DNA from: Bradyrhizobium sp. ARR65
Lineage (GTDB): Bacteria > Pseudomonadota > Alphaproteobacteria > Rhizobiales > Xanthobacteraceae
DNA: 38,375 bases
Direction of reading: 5' to 3'
NCBI RefSeq assembly: GCF_000472385.1
Contig: NZ_AWZU01000028.1
Location: forward strand, 63,506-101,880
The translations under genes were made by a program, and so were the position numbers. Positions 30,904 to 37,317 of the stretch are shown here, piece after piece. The notes below the pieces were generated by a model. It was not told where the DNA came from. It ran no database searches and saw nothing but the letters and a program-made list of their open reading frames with translations. Position 1 is the first letter of the stretch, and the number at the start of each line of letters is the position of its first letter.

Positions 30904-31845
30904 TCACATCACCTTGCGCGGATCGAGCGCATCGCGCAGGCCGTCGCCGATGAAGTTGATGGCGATGACGGTGAGAAAGATTGCACCGCCCGCGAACAGG
31001 GCCCAGTGCGGCGCGATGTCGAGATAATCCTTGGCATCGTAGAGCAGGCGGCCCCACGTCGGGATGTCAGGCGGAAAGCCGAGGCCCAGGAACGACAGCG
31101 TCGACTCCGCGATGATCGCCGCCGCCACGTCGATGGTGCCGGCGACGATCACCGGTCCCAGCGCATTGGGCAGGATATGCCTGATCACCAGCCTGAGATC
31201 GGAGGCACCGAGCGCGCGGGCAGCTTCGACGAACTCCGCCTCGCGCAGGGAGAGGAACTGCGCCCGCACCAGGCGGGCCACTGGCATCCAGCGAAAGGCG
31301 CCGATCACCAGCACGATCATGATGAAGACGCCGCCTTCCGGGCCAACCAGGCCCTTGAGGAAATCGCGAAACAGATAGATCACCAGCAATAGCAACGGCA
31401 ATTGCGGCAGTGACAGGAACAGGTCCGTGATCCACATCAGCGCGGCATCGATCGCGCCGCGCGACATGCCGGCAATGGCGCCGATGATGGTGCCGGCAAT
31501 CATGGCCACCGCCATCGCGGCAAAACCGACGGCAAGCGAGATCCGTCCGCCGTAGAGCATCCGGGCCAATAGGTCCTGGCCGAGATCGTCGGTGCCGAAC
31601 GGGTGCTCCCAGGAGGGCGCGCTCAAGCGCGCCGTAAAGTCGATGTCATTGATCGGAATGCGCCAGAGGAATGGCCCGACAATGATCGAGAGCGCGAGCA
31701 GTGCCAGGACAACGACGCTGGCCGCCGCGAGGCGATGCCGCCAGAAGCGCCGGAAAGCGTCACGGCCCGGCGAGAAGCGCGGCTCGCGCGTCGCGGCCGG
31801 GGCGGTCGCCTCAGCCGTAGGAGATGCGTGGGTCAAGCCAACCAT
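30904..31845 (-). CDS. Peptide/nickel-type ABC transporter permease (DppC/OppC family)
   Basis: A 313-residue permease. A cytoplasmic N-terminus (RDAFRRFWRHRLAAAS) leads into the first membrane helix, followed by the DppC hallmark HPFGTDDLGQDLLARMLYGGR and, later, the EAA loop EAARALGASDLRLVIRHILPNA. The C-terminus DGLRDALDPRKVM is the usual family ending. The ATG at 31845 overlaps the end of the dppB-like gene by 35 bases; no strong ribosome-binding site is visible, so expression may depend on coupling. It pairs with the DppB-like permease to form the membrane channel. Confidence 0.92.
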   Translation of the reverse strand: MVGLTHASPTAEATAPAATREPRFSPGRDAFRRFWRHRLAAASVVVLALLALSIIVGPFLWRIPINDIDFTARLSAPSWEHPFGTDDLGQDLLARMLYGGRISLAVGFAAMAVAMIAGTIIGAIAGMSRGAIDAALMWITDLFLSLPQLPLLLLVIYLFRDFLKGLVGPEGGVFIMIVLVIGAFRWMPVARLVRAQFLSLREAEFVEAARALGASDLRLVIRHILPNALGPVIVAGTIDVAAAIIAESTLSFLGLGFPPDIPTWGRLLYDAKDYLDIAPHWALFAGGAIFLTVIAINFIGDGLRDALDPRKVM

Positions 31846-32770
31846 AGATGATATCGGCGAGCAGGTTGAAGACAACGACGAGGCAGGCGAACACGAAAGT
31901 GACCGCCATGATGACAGGCGTGTCGTTGGCGAGGATCGCGCTGATCAGGAGCGAACCGATGCCGGGAATGCGGAAGATCTGCTCCGTGACGATGGCGCCA
32001 CCGAACACACTGGGCATCTGCAGTGCCACCAGCGTCACCACCGGGATCAGCGCATTGCGCAGCACGTGCTTGATGAGGACCTTGGCTTCGCCGATGCCCT
32101 TGGCGCGCGCCGCCATGACGTAATCCAGCCTGATCACGTCGAGTACGGCGGATCGTACATAGCGCGTGTAGGAGGCGGCCTGGAACAGCCCAAGCACGGC
32201 GATCGGCATGATCGCCTGCTTGAAATACTCCCAATACCAATGCCAGCCGGTGGCAGAAATATCGGCACGATAGACGAAAGGCAGCCAGCCCAGATTGACG
32301 GAAAAGATCAGGATCAAAAGCAGGCCGGTGAAGAATGTCGGCAGCGAAAAGCCGATGAAGGCGACGGTATTGGCGAGCTGGTCGAAGATCGAGTAGGGCC
32401 GCATCGCCGCATAGACGCCAACCGGCAGCGCCACCGCAAGTGCCAGAAGCTGCGCCGTGCCGACAACGTAGAGCGTCGTGGGAATGCGCTGCAGGACGAG
32501 TTGGTCGACATCGACGCGGCTGGCAAAGGAAAAGCCCCAGTCGCCATGCAGCATCGCCGCCAACCAATGGAAGTAGCGGACGAGAATGGGATCATCGATC
32601 CCGAATTTCACTCGGAGCGCTTCCCGCACCTCCGGCGGAATGTTCGGATTGCTCGCAAGCTCGCCGAACGGATCGCCCGGGGCGAGTGCGAGCAGCACGA
32701 ACAGTATGAGACTGATGCCGACCAGGCTGGGAAGCGCGATGACAAGTCGCCTGAGGAGATAGTTTCCCAT
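31811..32770 (-). CDS. Peptide/nickel-type ABC transporter permease (DppB/OppB family)
   Basis: A 319-residue permease starting GNYLLRRLVIALPSLVGIS, the standard DppB N-terminus, with LAPGDPFGELASNP after the first helix and a periplasmic loop ahead of the GDWGFSF segment. About six membrane helices follow, with the EAA-type loop MAARAKGIGEAKVLIKHVLRNALIP. The ATG at 32770 follows AGGGGAAG; a GTG one codon earlier is the alternative. It is the second gene of the binding protein-permease-permease operon. Confidence 0.93.
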   Translation of the reverse strand: MGNYLLRRLVIALPSLVGISLILFVLLALAPGDPFGELASNPNIPPEVREALRVKFGIDDPILVRYFHWLAAMLHGDWGFSFASRVDVDQLVLQRIPTTLYVVGTAQLLALAVALPVGVYAAMRPYSIFDQLANTVAFIGFSLPTFFTGLLLILIFSVNLGWLPFVYRADISATGWHWYWEYFKQAIMPIAVLGLFQAASYTRYVRSAVLDVIRLDYVMAARAKGIGEAKVLIKHVLRNALIPVVTLVALQMPSVFGGAIVTEQIFRIPGIGSLLISAILANDTPVIMAVTFVFACLVVVFNLLADIIYGWLDPRISYG

Positions 32771-32815
32771 CACTTCCCCTAGTGAGATTGGATCGAGCTA
32801 TCGCGGCGGCGCTTT

Positions 32816-32838
32816 ACCTCTCCCCGCCGGGGAAAGGT
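32816..32838 (-). repeat. Intercistronic hairpin between binding-protein and permease genes
   Basis: ACCTCTCCCC-GCC-GGGGAAAGGT forms a GC-rich stem with nine of ten pairs matched, in the 113-bp gap after the binding-protein stop. There is no T-run. Such a structure could protect the 3' end of the binding-protein mRNA and give it higher expression than the permeases. Confidence 0.5.
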
Positions 32839-32883
32839 GGAATGAGTTCGCGGGCGGACCGATCGAGCCAAAATTCATCCGCT

Positions 32884-34677
32884 TTATGCTTCGCGATACC
32901 AATTCGCGATCTGCCAGAGATCATTGTCCCACCCGCTCTCGTGCACCACCATGCCGTTCTTCAGCGCGGTCGGTCGCGGGCGGTTGATTTCCGGCAGGAT
33001 GTAGTGATCGCCGACGACGAGGTCGTTCATCTTGATGAAGATCGCCGCGCGCTTCACCGGATCAAGTTCGCTCTGGGCCTGACGGAAGAGGTCATCATAC
33101 TCCTTGTTTTGCCAGCGCGAGATATTGCGGCCCTGCCATTTGTTTTCCTTGGTCGCCACCTCCCAGGAGGTGAATTGATTCATGAAGAACTGCGGGTCGG
33201 CCTGCGGCATTGTGGTCTGATACATCTGGGCATCGCAGTAGAAATGCGAGTAGGTGTCGGGATTGGCAGTATCGGAGGAGAAGAACACTGAGGCGACAAT
33301 CGATTTCAGCTCGACGTCGATGCCGGCCTTCCGGCAAGCCTGCTTGACGATGGCCTGGTTCTTTTGCCGGGGCGAATTGATCGAGGTCTGGAACGCGAAT
33401 TTGAGCTGCTTGCCGTCCTTGGCGCGAATGCCGTCCGAGCCCTTCTTCCAGCCGGCGGCCTCCAGGATTTGATTGGCCTTCTCGATATTGAACTCGAACT
33501 TGGTGTTTTTTGAGCGGAAGCGTTCGGGGTTGTTGAGGAAGTTGGCCGTGGCGATGCCGGCGCGGCCATAGATGAATTTCTGCACCGAGGCGCGATCGAT
33601 CAGCAGGTTGATGGCTTCGCGCACGGCCGGATCAGAGAACAGCGGATGCCTGGTTTTGATGCTGGCACGCTCGCCGTCCACCTCGACATTCGGATCAGTG
33701 ACGTTGAGTGCGATATATTCGATGTTGCCGGTGGGAACGATCGAGATCCTGCCCTGGCCGCCGTTTTCCAGTTTCAGCAGGATCTCGTCCTCGACCTGCA
33801 TGTTCCAGCCATAGTCATATTCGCCGGTCTGCAGCACGGCCCGAGCCGCCGAGACGGCATCGCCGCCGCCCTTGATTTCGACTGTGTCGAAATAGGGCCG
33901 GCCCGCCTGGTGGTAGTCGGGATTGCGTTTGCCCGAGACGCTGTCGCCCGGCTTGAAATCGGAGAACAGATAGGGGCCGGTGCCAACCGGCTTCAGATTG
34001 GTCGGCGCATCCCGCGATTTGCTCCCCGCATAATCCGCGAACAGATGTTTGGGGATGATCATGCCGTAGGAAGCGACAAAGGCGTCGGCCCAGAACGGAG
34101 TCGGCTGCGCGAAAGTCACACGCACCGTATGGTCGTCGACCTTCTCGACCAGCTTGATATCCTTGTAGCTGCCGATGGAGACGGCGGCGGTCTCCGGATT
34201 TTTCGCATATTCCCAGTTGAACACGACATCGTCGGCGGTAAAGGGCGCGCCGTCATGCCACTTGACGCCGCGCTTCAGCTTCCAGACGACCGACAGACCG
34301 TCCTCGGCTAATCCGTCGTTCTCCTTGCCCGGGATCTCGGCGGCAAGGATCGGCACGAGATTGCCGTCCTTGTCCCACCCGGCCAACGGTTCGTAGAACA
34401 GGCGGCATGCTTCCTGGTCCTTGGTTCCCACCGCAAAATGCGGATTGAGCAAGGTCGGCGCCTGCCAGAGCAGCAGCTTGAGCGGACCGCCGCCGCCGGC
34501 CTTCGGCGGCTTGTAGGTGATCGACGGCTCGGCCATTGCCACCCCTGATTGGCTCAACATCATGCCGGCCATCGGCGCAGTGAGGCCGAGGGCAACCATG
34601 CTGCGCACGAAGGTGCGCCGCGACAGGCGCCCGTCCTTAACCTTCGCGATCAGGTTTCGAAGTTCCCGCTCGTTCAT
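32884..34677 (-). CDS. Peptide-type ABC transporter substrate-binding protein (SBP family 5, DppA-like), Tat-exported
   Basis: A 597-residue periplasmic binding protein. The N-terminus carries a twin-arginine signal, GRLSRRTFVRSMVALGL, followed by a hydrophobic stretch ending near SGVAMA. The mature part has LVPILAAEIP, KLKRGVKWHDGAPFTADDVVFNWEYA and NLKPVGTGPYLF, the family-5 signatures that bracket the ligand cavity. It is longer than the usual 500-540 residues, with a PKAGGGG linker near the start. The ATG at 34677 follows GGAG eight bases upstream; an earlier in-frame ATG at 34710 would add eleven residues ahead of the signal. It leads an operon with the two permeases. The family takes up peptides, opines, nickel or sugars, so the ligand is open. 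Confidence 0.92.
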   Translation of the reverse strand: MNERELRNLIAKVKDGRLSRRTFVRSMVALGLTAPMAGMMLSQSGVAMAEPSITYKPPKAGGGGPLKLLLWQAPTLLNPHFAVGTKDQEACRLFYEPLAGWDKDGNLVPILAAEIPGKENDGLAEDGLSVVWKLKRGVKWHDGAPFTADDVVFNWEYAKNPETAAVSIGSYKDIKLVEKVDDHTVRVTFAQPTPFWADAFVASYGMIIPKHLFADYAGSKSRDAPTNLKPVGTGPYLFSDFKPGDSVSGKRNPDYHQAGRPYFDTVEIKGGGDAVSAARAVLQTGEYDYGWNMQVEDEILLKLENGGQGRISIVPTGNIEYIALNVTDPNVEVDGERASIKTRHPLFSDPAVREAINLLIDRASVQKFIYGRAGIATANFLNNPERFRSKNTKFEFNIEKANQILEAAGWKKGSDGIRAKDGKQLKFAFQTSINSPRQKNQAIVKQACRKAGIDVELKSIVASVFFSSDTANPDTYSHFYCDAQMYQTTMPQADPQFFMNQFTSWEVATKENKWQGRNISRWQNKEYDDLFRQAQSELDPVKRAAIFIKMNDLVVGDHYILPEINRPRPTALKNGMVVHESGWDNDLWQIANWYREA

Positions 34678-34809
34678 CGGATTGGCTCCACGGTGGTGCT
34701 TGATCGTCACATCGTGTCTCCATGCTTGAGCTTGGAGCGGGGCGAAAGTGGATCAGCTTCGACGGGGCCTGTCAAAGCAGAATCCGGGCCAACTCATAGG
34801 CCAAAAGCC

Positions 34810-34985
34810 GAACGCTCTGCCGCGCCGCAACTCGGCCGCGGTCATGGATTTCCGCTCGCGAACAGCGTCGCCTGGTGGCCTTGCCTGACCAACTACTCGG
34901 TCAGGTGGGAAACGACACACTCCGTTCCGCCGTCGAGCCGCGGCGGCACGCTCTCGACCAGCGAAGCAATCTGCGCAATTCTCAT
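34810..34985 (-). pseudogene. Broken 5' fragment of a family-4 glycosyltransferase gene
   Basis: From the ATG at 34985 the frame reads MRIAQIASLVESVPPRLDGG, then TECVVSHLTE, an amber stop (34893-34895), then LVRQGHQATLFASGN. This is the well-known N-terminus of GT4 glycosyltransferases (family pattern MRIAQ.APL.E..PP..YGGTERVVS.LTEELVRQGH.VTLFASGD), with the stop replacing the second Glu of TEEL. After ASGN the frame is lost, and a shifted frame gives SMTAAELRRG, resembling the next family block. Nothing recognisable follows, so only about 60 codons remain. The ribosome-binding site GGAGG five bases before the ATG is intact, so a 30-residue peptide could still be made. Confidence 0.75.
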
Positions 34986-35165
34986 TCCGTCCTCCGTATG
35001 CAACCAGTCTGCGGGTGCTCCGGGGGGCGCTTCTCCGGTTGTCGCCTTTGTGCTGCCGGCCTGGCGGCAGCAGAGCTAAGAACATCAAAGCTCCATACTC
35101 GTTCCGGCCGCGTATTTTCCGGGTAGGCGCCGTCTCATCCTTCTTTGCAAGGACGTCCGGGGGCT
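34986..35165. other. Intergenic stretch with no recognised gene
   Basis: Between the glycosyltransferase remnant and the heat-shock leader. Both strands have open frames, but none resembles a known protein. Nothing else is seen. The 34678-34809 stretch on the other side of the remnant is likewise empty apart from the leader of the binding-protein gene. Confidence 0.4.
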
Positions 35166-35192
35166 CTTGAAAGCGCGAGCGCTGCTTCTAAG
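35166..35192 (+). promoter_or_regulatory. Possible RpoH (sigma-32) heat-shock promoter
   Basis: CTTGAAA at 35166-35172 is a perfect sigma-32 -35 element. A weak -10-like CTTCTAAG follows 12 bases later (35185-35192). Transcription would begin near 35198, giving a leader of about 118 bases, a length that suits the ROSE element below. The -10 match is poor, so this call is tentative. Confidence 0.4.
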
Positions 35193-35197
35193 TTGAT

Positions 35198-35318
35198 GTG
35201 CGCGCGCTGGTTTGCAGCCGCGTGCATCGGGCGCCTTTGCAAGGGCTCGGTCGACGGATGCCGGACACGGTGCCGCCGCGCTCGTAACCATGTTGCTCGG
35301 AAGGAGAACTTGGTTATG
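35198..35318 (+). ncRNA. ROSE-type RNA thermometer (heat-shock 5' leader)
   Basis: The last hairpin is readable base by base. AACCA (35286-35290) pairs with UGGUU (35311-35315); a U-U mismatch follows; GUU (35292-35294) pairs with AAC (35307-35309); G35295 bulges; CUC (35296-35298) pairs with GAG (35304-35306); the loop is GGAAG. The stem hides the ribosome-binding site AAGGAG, and AUG follows at 35316. The UUGCU strand with its bulged G and flanking U-U mismatch opposite the Shine-Dalgarno sequence is the hallmark of ROSE elements, known in Bradyrhizobium heat-shock genes, which melt on warming. Upstream GC-rich pairs (GGCGCC, GCCGGACACGGTGCC) probably form the accessory hairpins. The 5' boundary is estimated. 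Confidence 0.85.
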
Positions 35319-35393
35319 GCCGCCCTTGATCTTGTCCCGCTGTGCCGGTCCTGCAATCCCAACCTAGCGTGCGCGAAGACGCTGGCGGCCTGA
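35316..35393 (+). CDS. 25-codon mini-ORF directly under ROSE control
   Basis: The ATG sits at the foot of the ROSE hairpin and the frame encodes 25 residues (MAALDLVPLCRSCNPNLACA, then KTLAA) before TGA. The start MAALDLVPLCRS resembles both the beginning of the Hsp20 gene 92 bases downstream (MAITDLIPWGRG) and the YDLxPxxRS start of class A bacterial Hsp20s. It is either the stump of a lost hsp gene or a short leader peptide. Other frames downstream show no Hsp20 residues, so any deletion removed the rest cleanly. Four of its residues are Cys or Pro within twelve positions, unlike Hsp20. Confidence 0.5.
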   Translation: MAALDLVPLCRSCNPNLACAKTLAA

Positions 35394-35487
35394 GATAGTC
35401 CGCTGGCTCTTCATACGTCCGCGGCGTGGCTTTCATAGCGGCCGCGGGCGCCAGCCATAACGCTTTGTACGAGAGAAGGAGAACATG

Positions 35488-35982
35488 ATGGCAATCACTG
35501 ATCTCATTCCCTGGGGCCGCGGCCGCAACGTGGCCGTACGACGCAACGAAGACTACAACCCGATCCTCACCCTGCATCGGGAGATGAATCGCCTGTTCGA
35601 CGACGTCTTCCGCGGATTTGATCTCGCACCCTTTGGCGACCGCTTCTTCGATCGCACGATGGGCTGGCCGAGCATCGAGGTCAACGAGAGCGACAAGGAC
35701 GTGAAGGTCACGGCGGAATTGCCGGGACTGGACGAGAAAGACGTAAAGGTCGAGCTTGCCCACGGCGTGCTTTCGATCAAGGGCGAGAAGAAGACCGAGA
35801 CGGAGGACAAGGATCGGCTGTTCAGCGAGCGCTATTACGGCCGGTTCGAACGACGCATTCCGGTTGAGGACGTTGACGAGGACAAGATCTCTGCCGCGTT
35901 CAAGAACGGCGTGCTGACCGTCACCATGCCGAAGCTGCCGCAGGCGGAATCGAAGGTGAAGCGCATCACCATCAACAAATGA
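35488..35982 (+). CDS. Small heat-shock protein, Hsp20/alpha-crystallin family
   Basis: A 164-residue ATP-independent holdase chaperone that binds unfolding proteins in the cytoplasm. The N-terminal arm (about 1-60) includes LTLHREMNRLFDDVFRGF. The alpha-crystallin domain runs from about 62 to 150 with IEVNESDKDVKVTAELPGLD and AAFKNGVLTVTMPK (the conserved GVLxxxxP). The tail has a short VKRITINK carrying an I-x-I motif. Of two adjacent ATGs, 35488 is six bases from AAGGAG and is preferred to 35485. The gene lies 92 bases after the ROSE-controlled mini-ORF and probably shares its transcript; its own ribosome-binding site is not in an obvious ROSE hairpin. Confidence 0.93.
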   Translation: MAITDLIPWGRGRNVAVRRNEDYNPILTLHREMNRLFDDVFRGFDLAPFGDRFFDRTMGWPSIEVNESDKDVKVTAELPGLDEKDVKVELAHGVLSIKGEKKTETEDKDRLFSERYYGRFERRIPVEDVDEDKISAAFKNGVLTVTMPKLPQAESKVKRITINK

Positions 35983-36089
35983 CGCTGGCGGGAGCATCTG
36001 GTGCTCCCGCGTCACCTGGGCGACCTGGAATGCTGCGCTCATCGGAGCTCGCCTTGAAATCGACGCCTGTCGCAGCTAGGCCCGCCTGC

Positions 36090-36329
36090 ATGAGTTCCAA
36101 CATCGAGCCCCTGGCCAGAGAAATGGCCGCGCGCATTTGCAGGCGGGAAGGCATGCCCGAACCTGAGATCGGCGCTTGGGTCGATCTGCATTGGCCTTGC
36201 GCCGCGGCCATGCTGGAGGCCGGGCTGATGGACGAACGGGGGGAATGGGTGCCTGGTCAAGACCTGGTGCGGGGCTTTGAAGCCTACCGGGAGCGGCTCG
36301 AACGCTCGCCCAAACGCTCGGTCGGCTGA
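36090..36329 (+). CDS. Small hypothetical protein
   Basis: A 79-residue acidic-basic protein with helical segments (EPLAREMAARICRREGMPEP, AAAMLEAGLMDERGEWV, RGFEAYRERLERSPKR). No family was recognised. The frame is open back to an ATG at 35979 that overlaps the hsp20 stop as ATGA, which would give 116 residues by translational coupling; however, the extra 37 residues are low-complexity and the Met at 36090 begins a more structured sequence. It may be in the hsp20 transcript. No membrane segment or signal is visible. Confidence 0.6.
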   Translation: MSSNIEPLAREMAARICRREGMPEPEIGAWVDLHWPCAAAMLEAGLMDERGEWVPGQDLVRGFEAYRERLERSPKRSVG

Positions 36330-36522
36330 GCCTTCGAGGCACGTCAGTTACGGGCGCCGGAGCCTGCCGGGTAGCCTTTAGGCCTATATTTAGGCTCTGA
36401 ATCTGCTGTGACGCGCAAAAAACCGCGAAAATCCCCGGAAAAAACGCGACAAAGCTGTGTAGAAGGCTCTAGGTTTTTGCCGGTTCGATTATTATCGCAT
36501 CGGACGAATCAGAGGAGACACA

Positions 36523-36822
36523 ATGGCTACCCAACTGTCCAAATCGCAGCTACTCGAGAGAATCTCGACGGCAACCGAACTTTCCAAGCGCGACGTGAAG
36601 AACGTCCTGGATACGCTGACCGATGTCGGTCACAAGGAGCTCAAGAAGAACGGGGTCTTCCTTGTGCCGGGGTTCGCGAAGTTCGTGGTCGTCAAGAAGC
36701 CGGCGACCAAGGCGCGCAAAGGCACCAATCCATTTACCGGTGAGGAAATGATGTTTAAGGCCAAGCCCGCCCGCAAGATCGTCCGGGCAAGGCCGGTTAA
36801 AGCCGCGAAGGACGCAGTCTAA
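36523..36822 (+). CDS. HU-family DNA-binding protein
   Basis: A 99-residue nucleoid protein that bends and compacts DNA. It begins ATQLSKSQLLERISTATELS, the HU helical base, continues with VLDTLTDVGHKELKKNGVFLVPGFAKFVV, and has the DNA-binding beta arm KARKGTNPFTGEEMMFKAKP where HU has GRNPxTGEEI. The C-terminus has a basic Lys/Arg/Ala tail (RKIVRARPVKAAKDAV). Compared with HU, the helical base is diverged and the tail is longer, suggesting a paralogue rather than the main HU. The ATG at 36523 follows GAGGAG. A strong terminator lies 23 bases after the stop. Confidence 0.92.
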   Translation: MATQLSKSQLLERISTATELSKRDVKNVLDTLTDVGHKELKKNGVFLVPGFAKFVVVKKPATKARKGTNPFTGEEMMFKAKPARKIVRARPVKAAKDAV

Positions 36823-36840
36823 GATAGGGACGCAGTCTAA
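36811..36840 (+). repeat. 12-bp direct repeat over the HU-like gene's stop codon
   Basis: GACGCAGTCTAA occurs at 36811-36822, where it encodes the last three residues and stop, and again at 36829-36840, 18 bases on. It looks like a small local duplication with no coding effect. Confidence 0.6.
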
Positions 36841-36844
36841 AATA

Positions 36845-36873
36845 AAGGCCCCCGAAATGGGGGCCTTTTGTTT
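36845..36873. terminator. Rho-independent terminator, bidirectional
   Basis: AAGGCCCCC-GAAAT-GGGGGCCTT is a perfect nine-pair stem followed by TTGTTT on the plus strand and by TATTTTA on the minus strand. It ends the HU-like transcript and, in the other direction, the NIF3-like gene whose stop is at 36902. Confidence 0.92.
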
Positions 36874-36901
36874 GAGGGCTGGCGCTGCAGCCTGTCGGGT
36901 C

Positions 36902-37225
36902 CTAGTCGGAGATCACCTCCAGCGGATACACGTCGATCGCGGGCTCCTCATAAGGATGCGCTCTTCGGATAGCCTGCAGAACTTCGCGCAGTCTCTCTTC
37001 GGTGCAGACGGTCTCGATCCGCTCCTCGTCCACCTCTTCAAGCTTGCCGACTTCGCCAATCGAGGGGTTCGCGCCCGCATTGGGTTTGAAGCGGCCGACC
37101 CCTCTGGTGGTGAAGGAGCAGTGGGAGTAGTTGCCGATCTGTCCGGCGCCGGCTTGCGCCATTGCGTCGCGCACCTGCTCTCCGTGCGACGCCGGCACAA
37201 ACACGACGATCTTGTATTGTCTCAT
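36902..37225 (-). CDS. Stand-alone NIF3/YqfO-insert (CutA-like fold) protein
   Basis: A 107-residue protein with the PII/CutA-like ferredoxin fold found as an inserted domain in YqfO-type NIF3 proteins: QYKIVVFVPASHGEQVRDAM, AGQIGNYSHCSFTTRGVGRF (the GxIGNYxxCSF hallmark), PSIGEVGKLEEVDEERIETV and AIRRAHPYEEPAIDVYPL. The dinuclear-metal NIF3 halves are absent, as in other free-standing members, so no enzymatic role is implied; binding of a metal or small ligand is possible. The ATG at 37225 was chosen because the preceding in-frame residues to 37327 are basic low-complexity sequence overlapping the divergent gene's leader. Confidence 0.85.
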   Translation of the reverse strand: MRQYKIVVFVPASHGEQVRDAMAQAGAGQIGNYSHCSFTTRGVGRFKPNAGANPSIGEVGKLEEVDEERIETVCTEERLREVLQAIRRAHPYEEPAIDVYPLEVISD

Positions 37226-37317
37226 CGGAAGCCGCTCGCATGCGATCGCCCTGCCGGCGGGCCGCCGGCGGCATTCTTCTTGCTTTTGCCCCGGCGATCG
37301 ATTGGAGGCAAACCACA

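Noticed and set aside
34884..34905. Inverted repeat CCTGACC-N8-GGTCAGG resembling a TetR-type operator
   Set aside because: It lies inside the coding remnant of the glycosyltransferase (HLTE-stop-LVRQ), where the sequence is explained by ancestral codons; no TetR gene is nearby.
34753..35088. 111-codon minus-strand open frame upstream of the heat-shock leader
   Set aside because: It is out of frame with the glycosyltransferase remnant for most of its length and has no similarity of its own, except a short stretch (SMTAAEL) that belongs to the frameshifted remnant.
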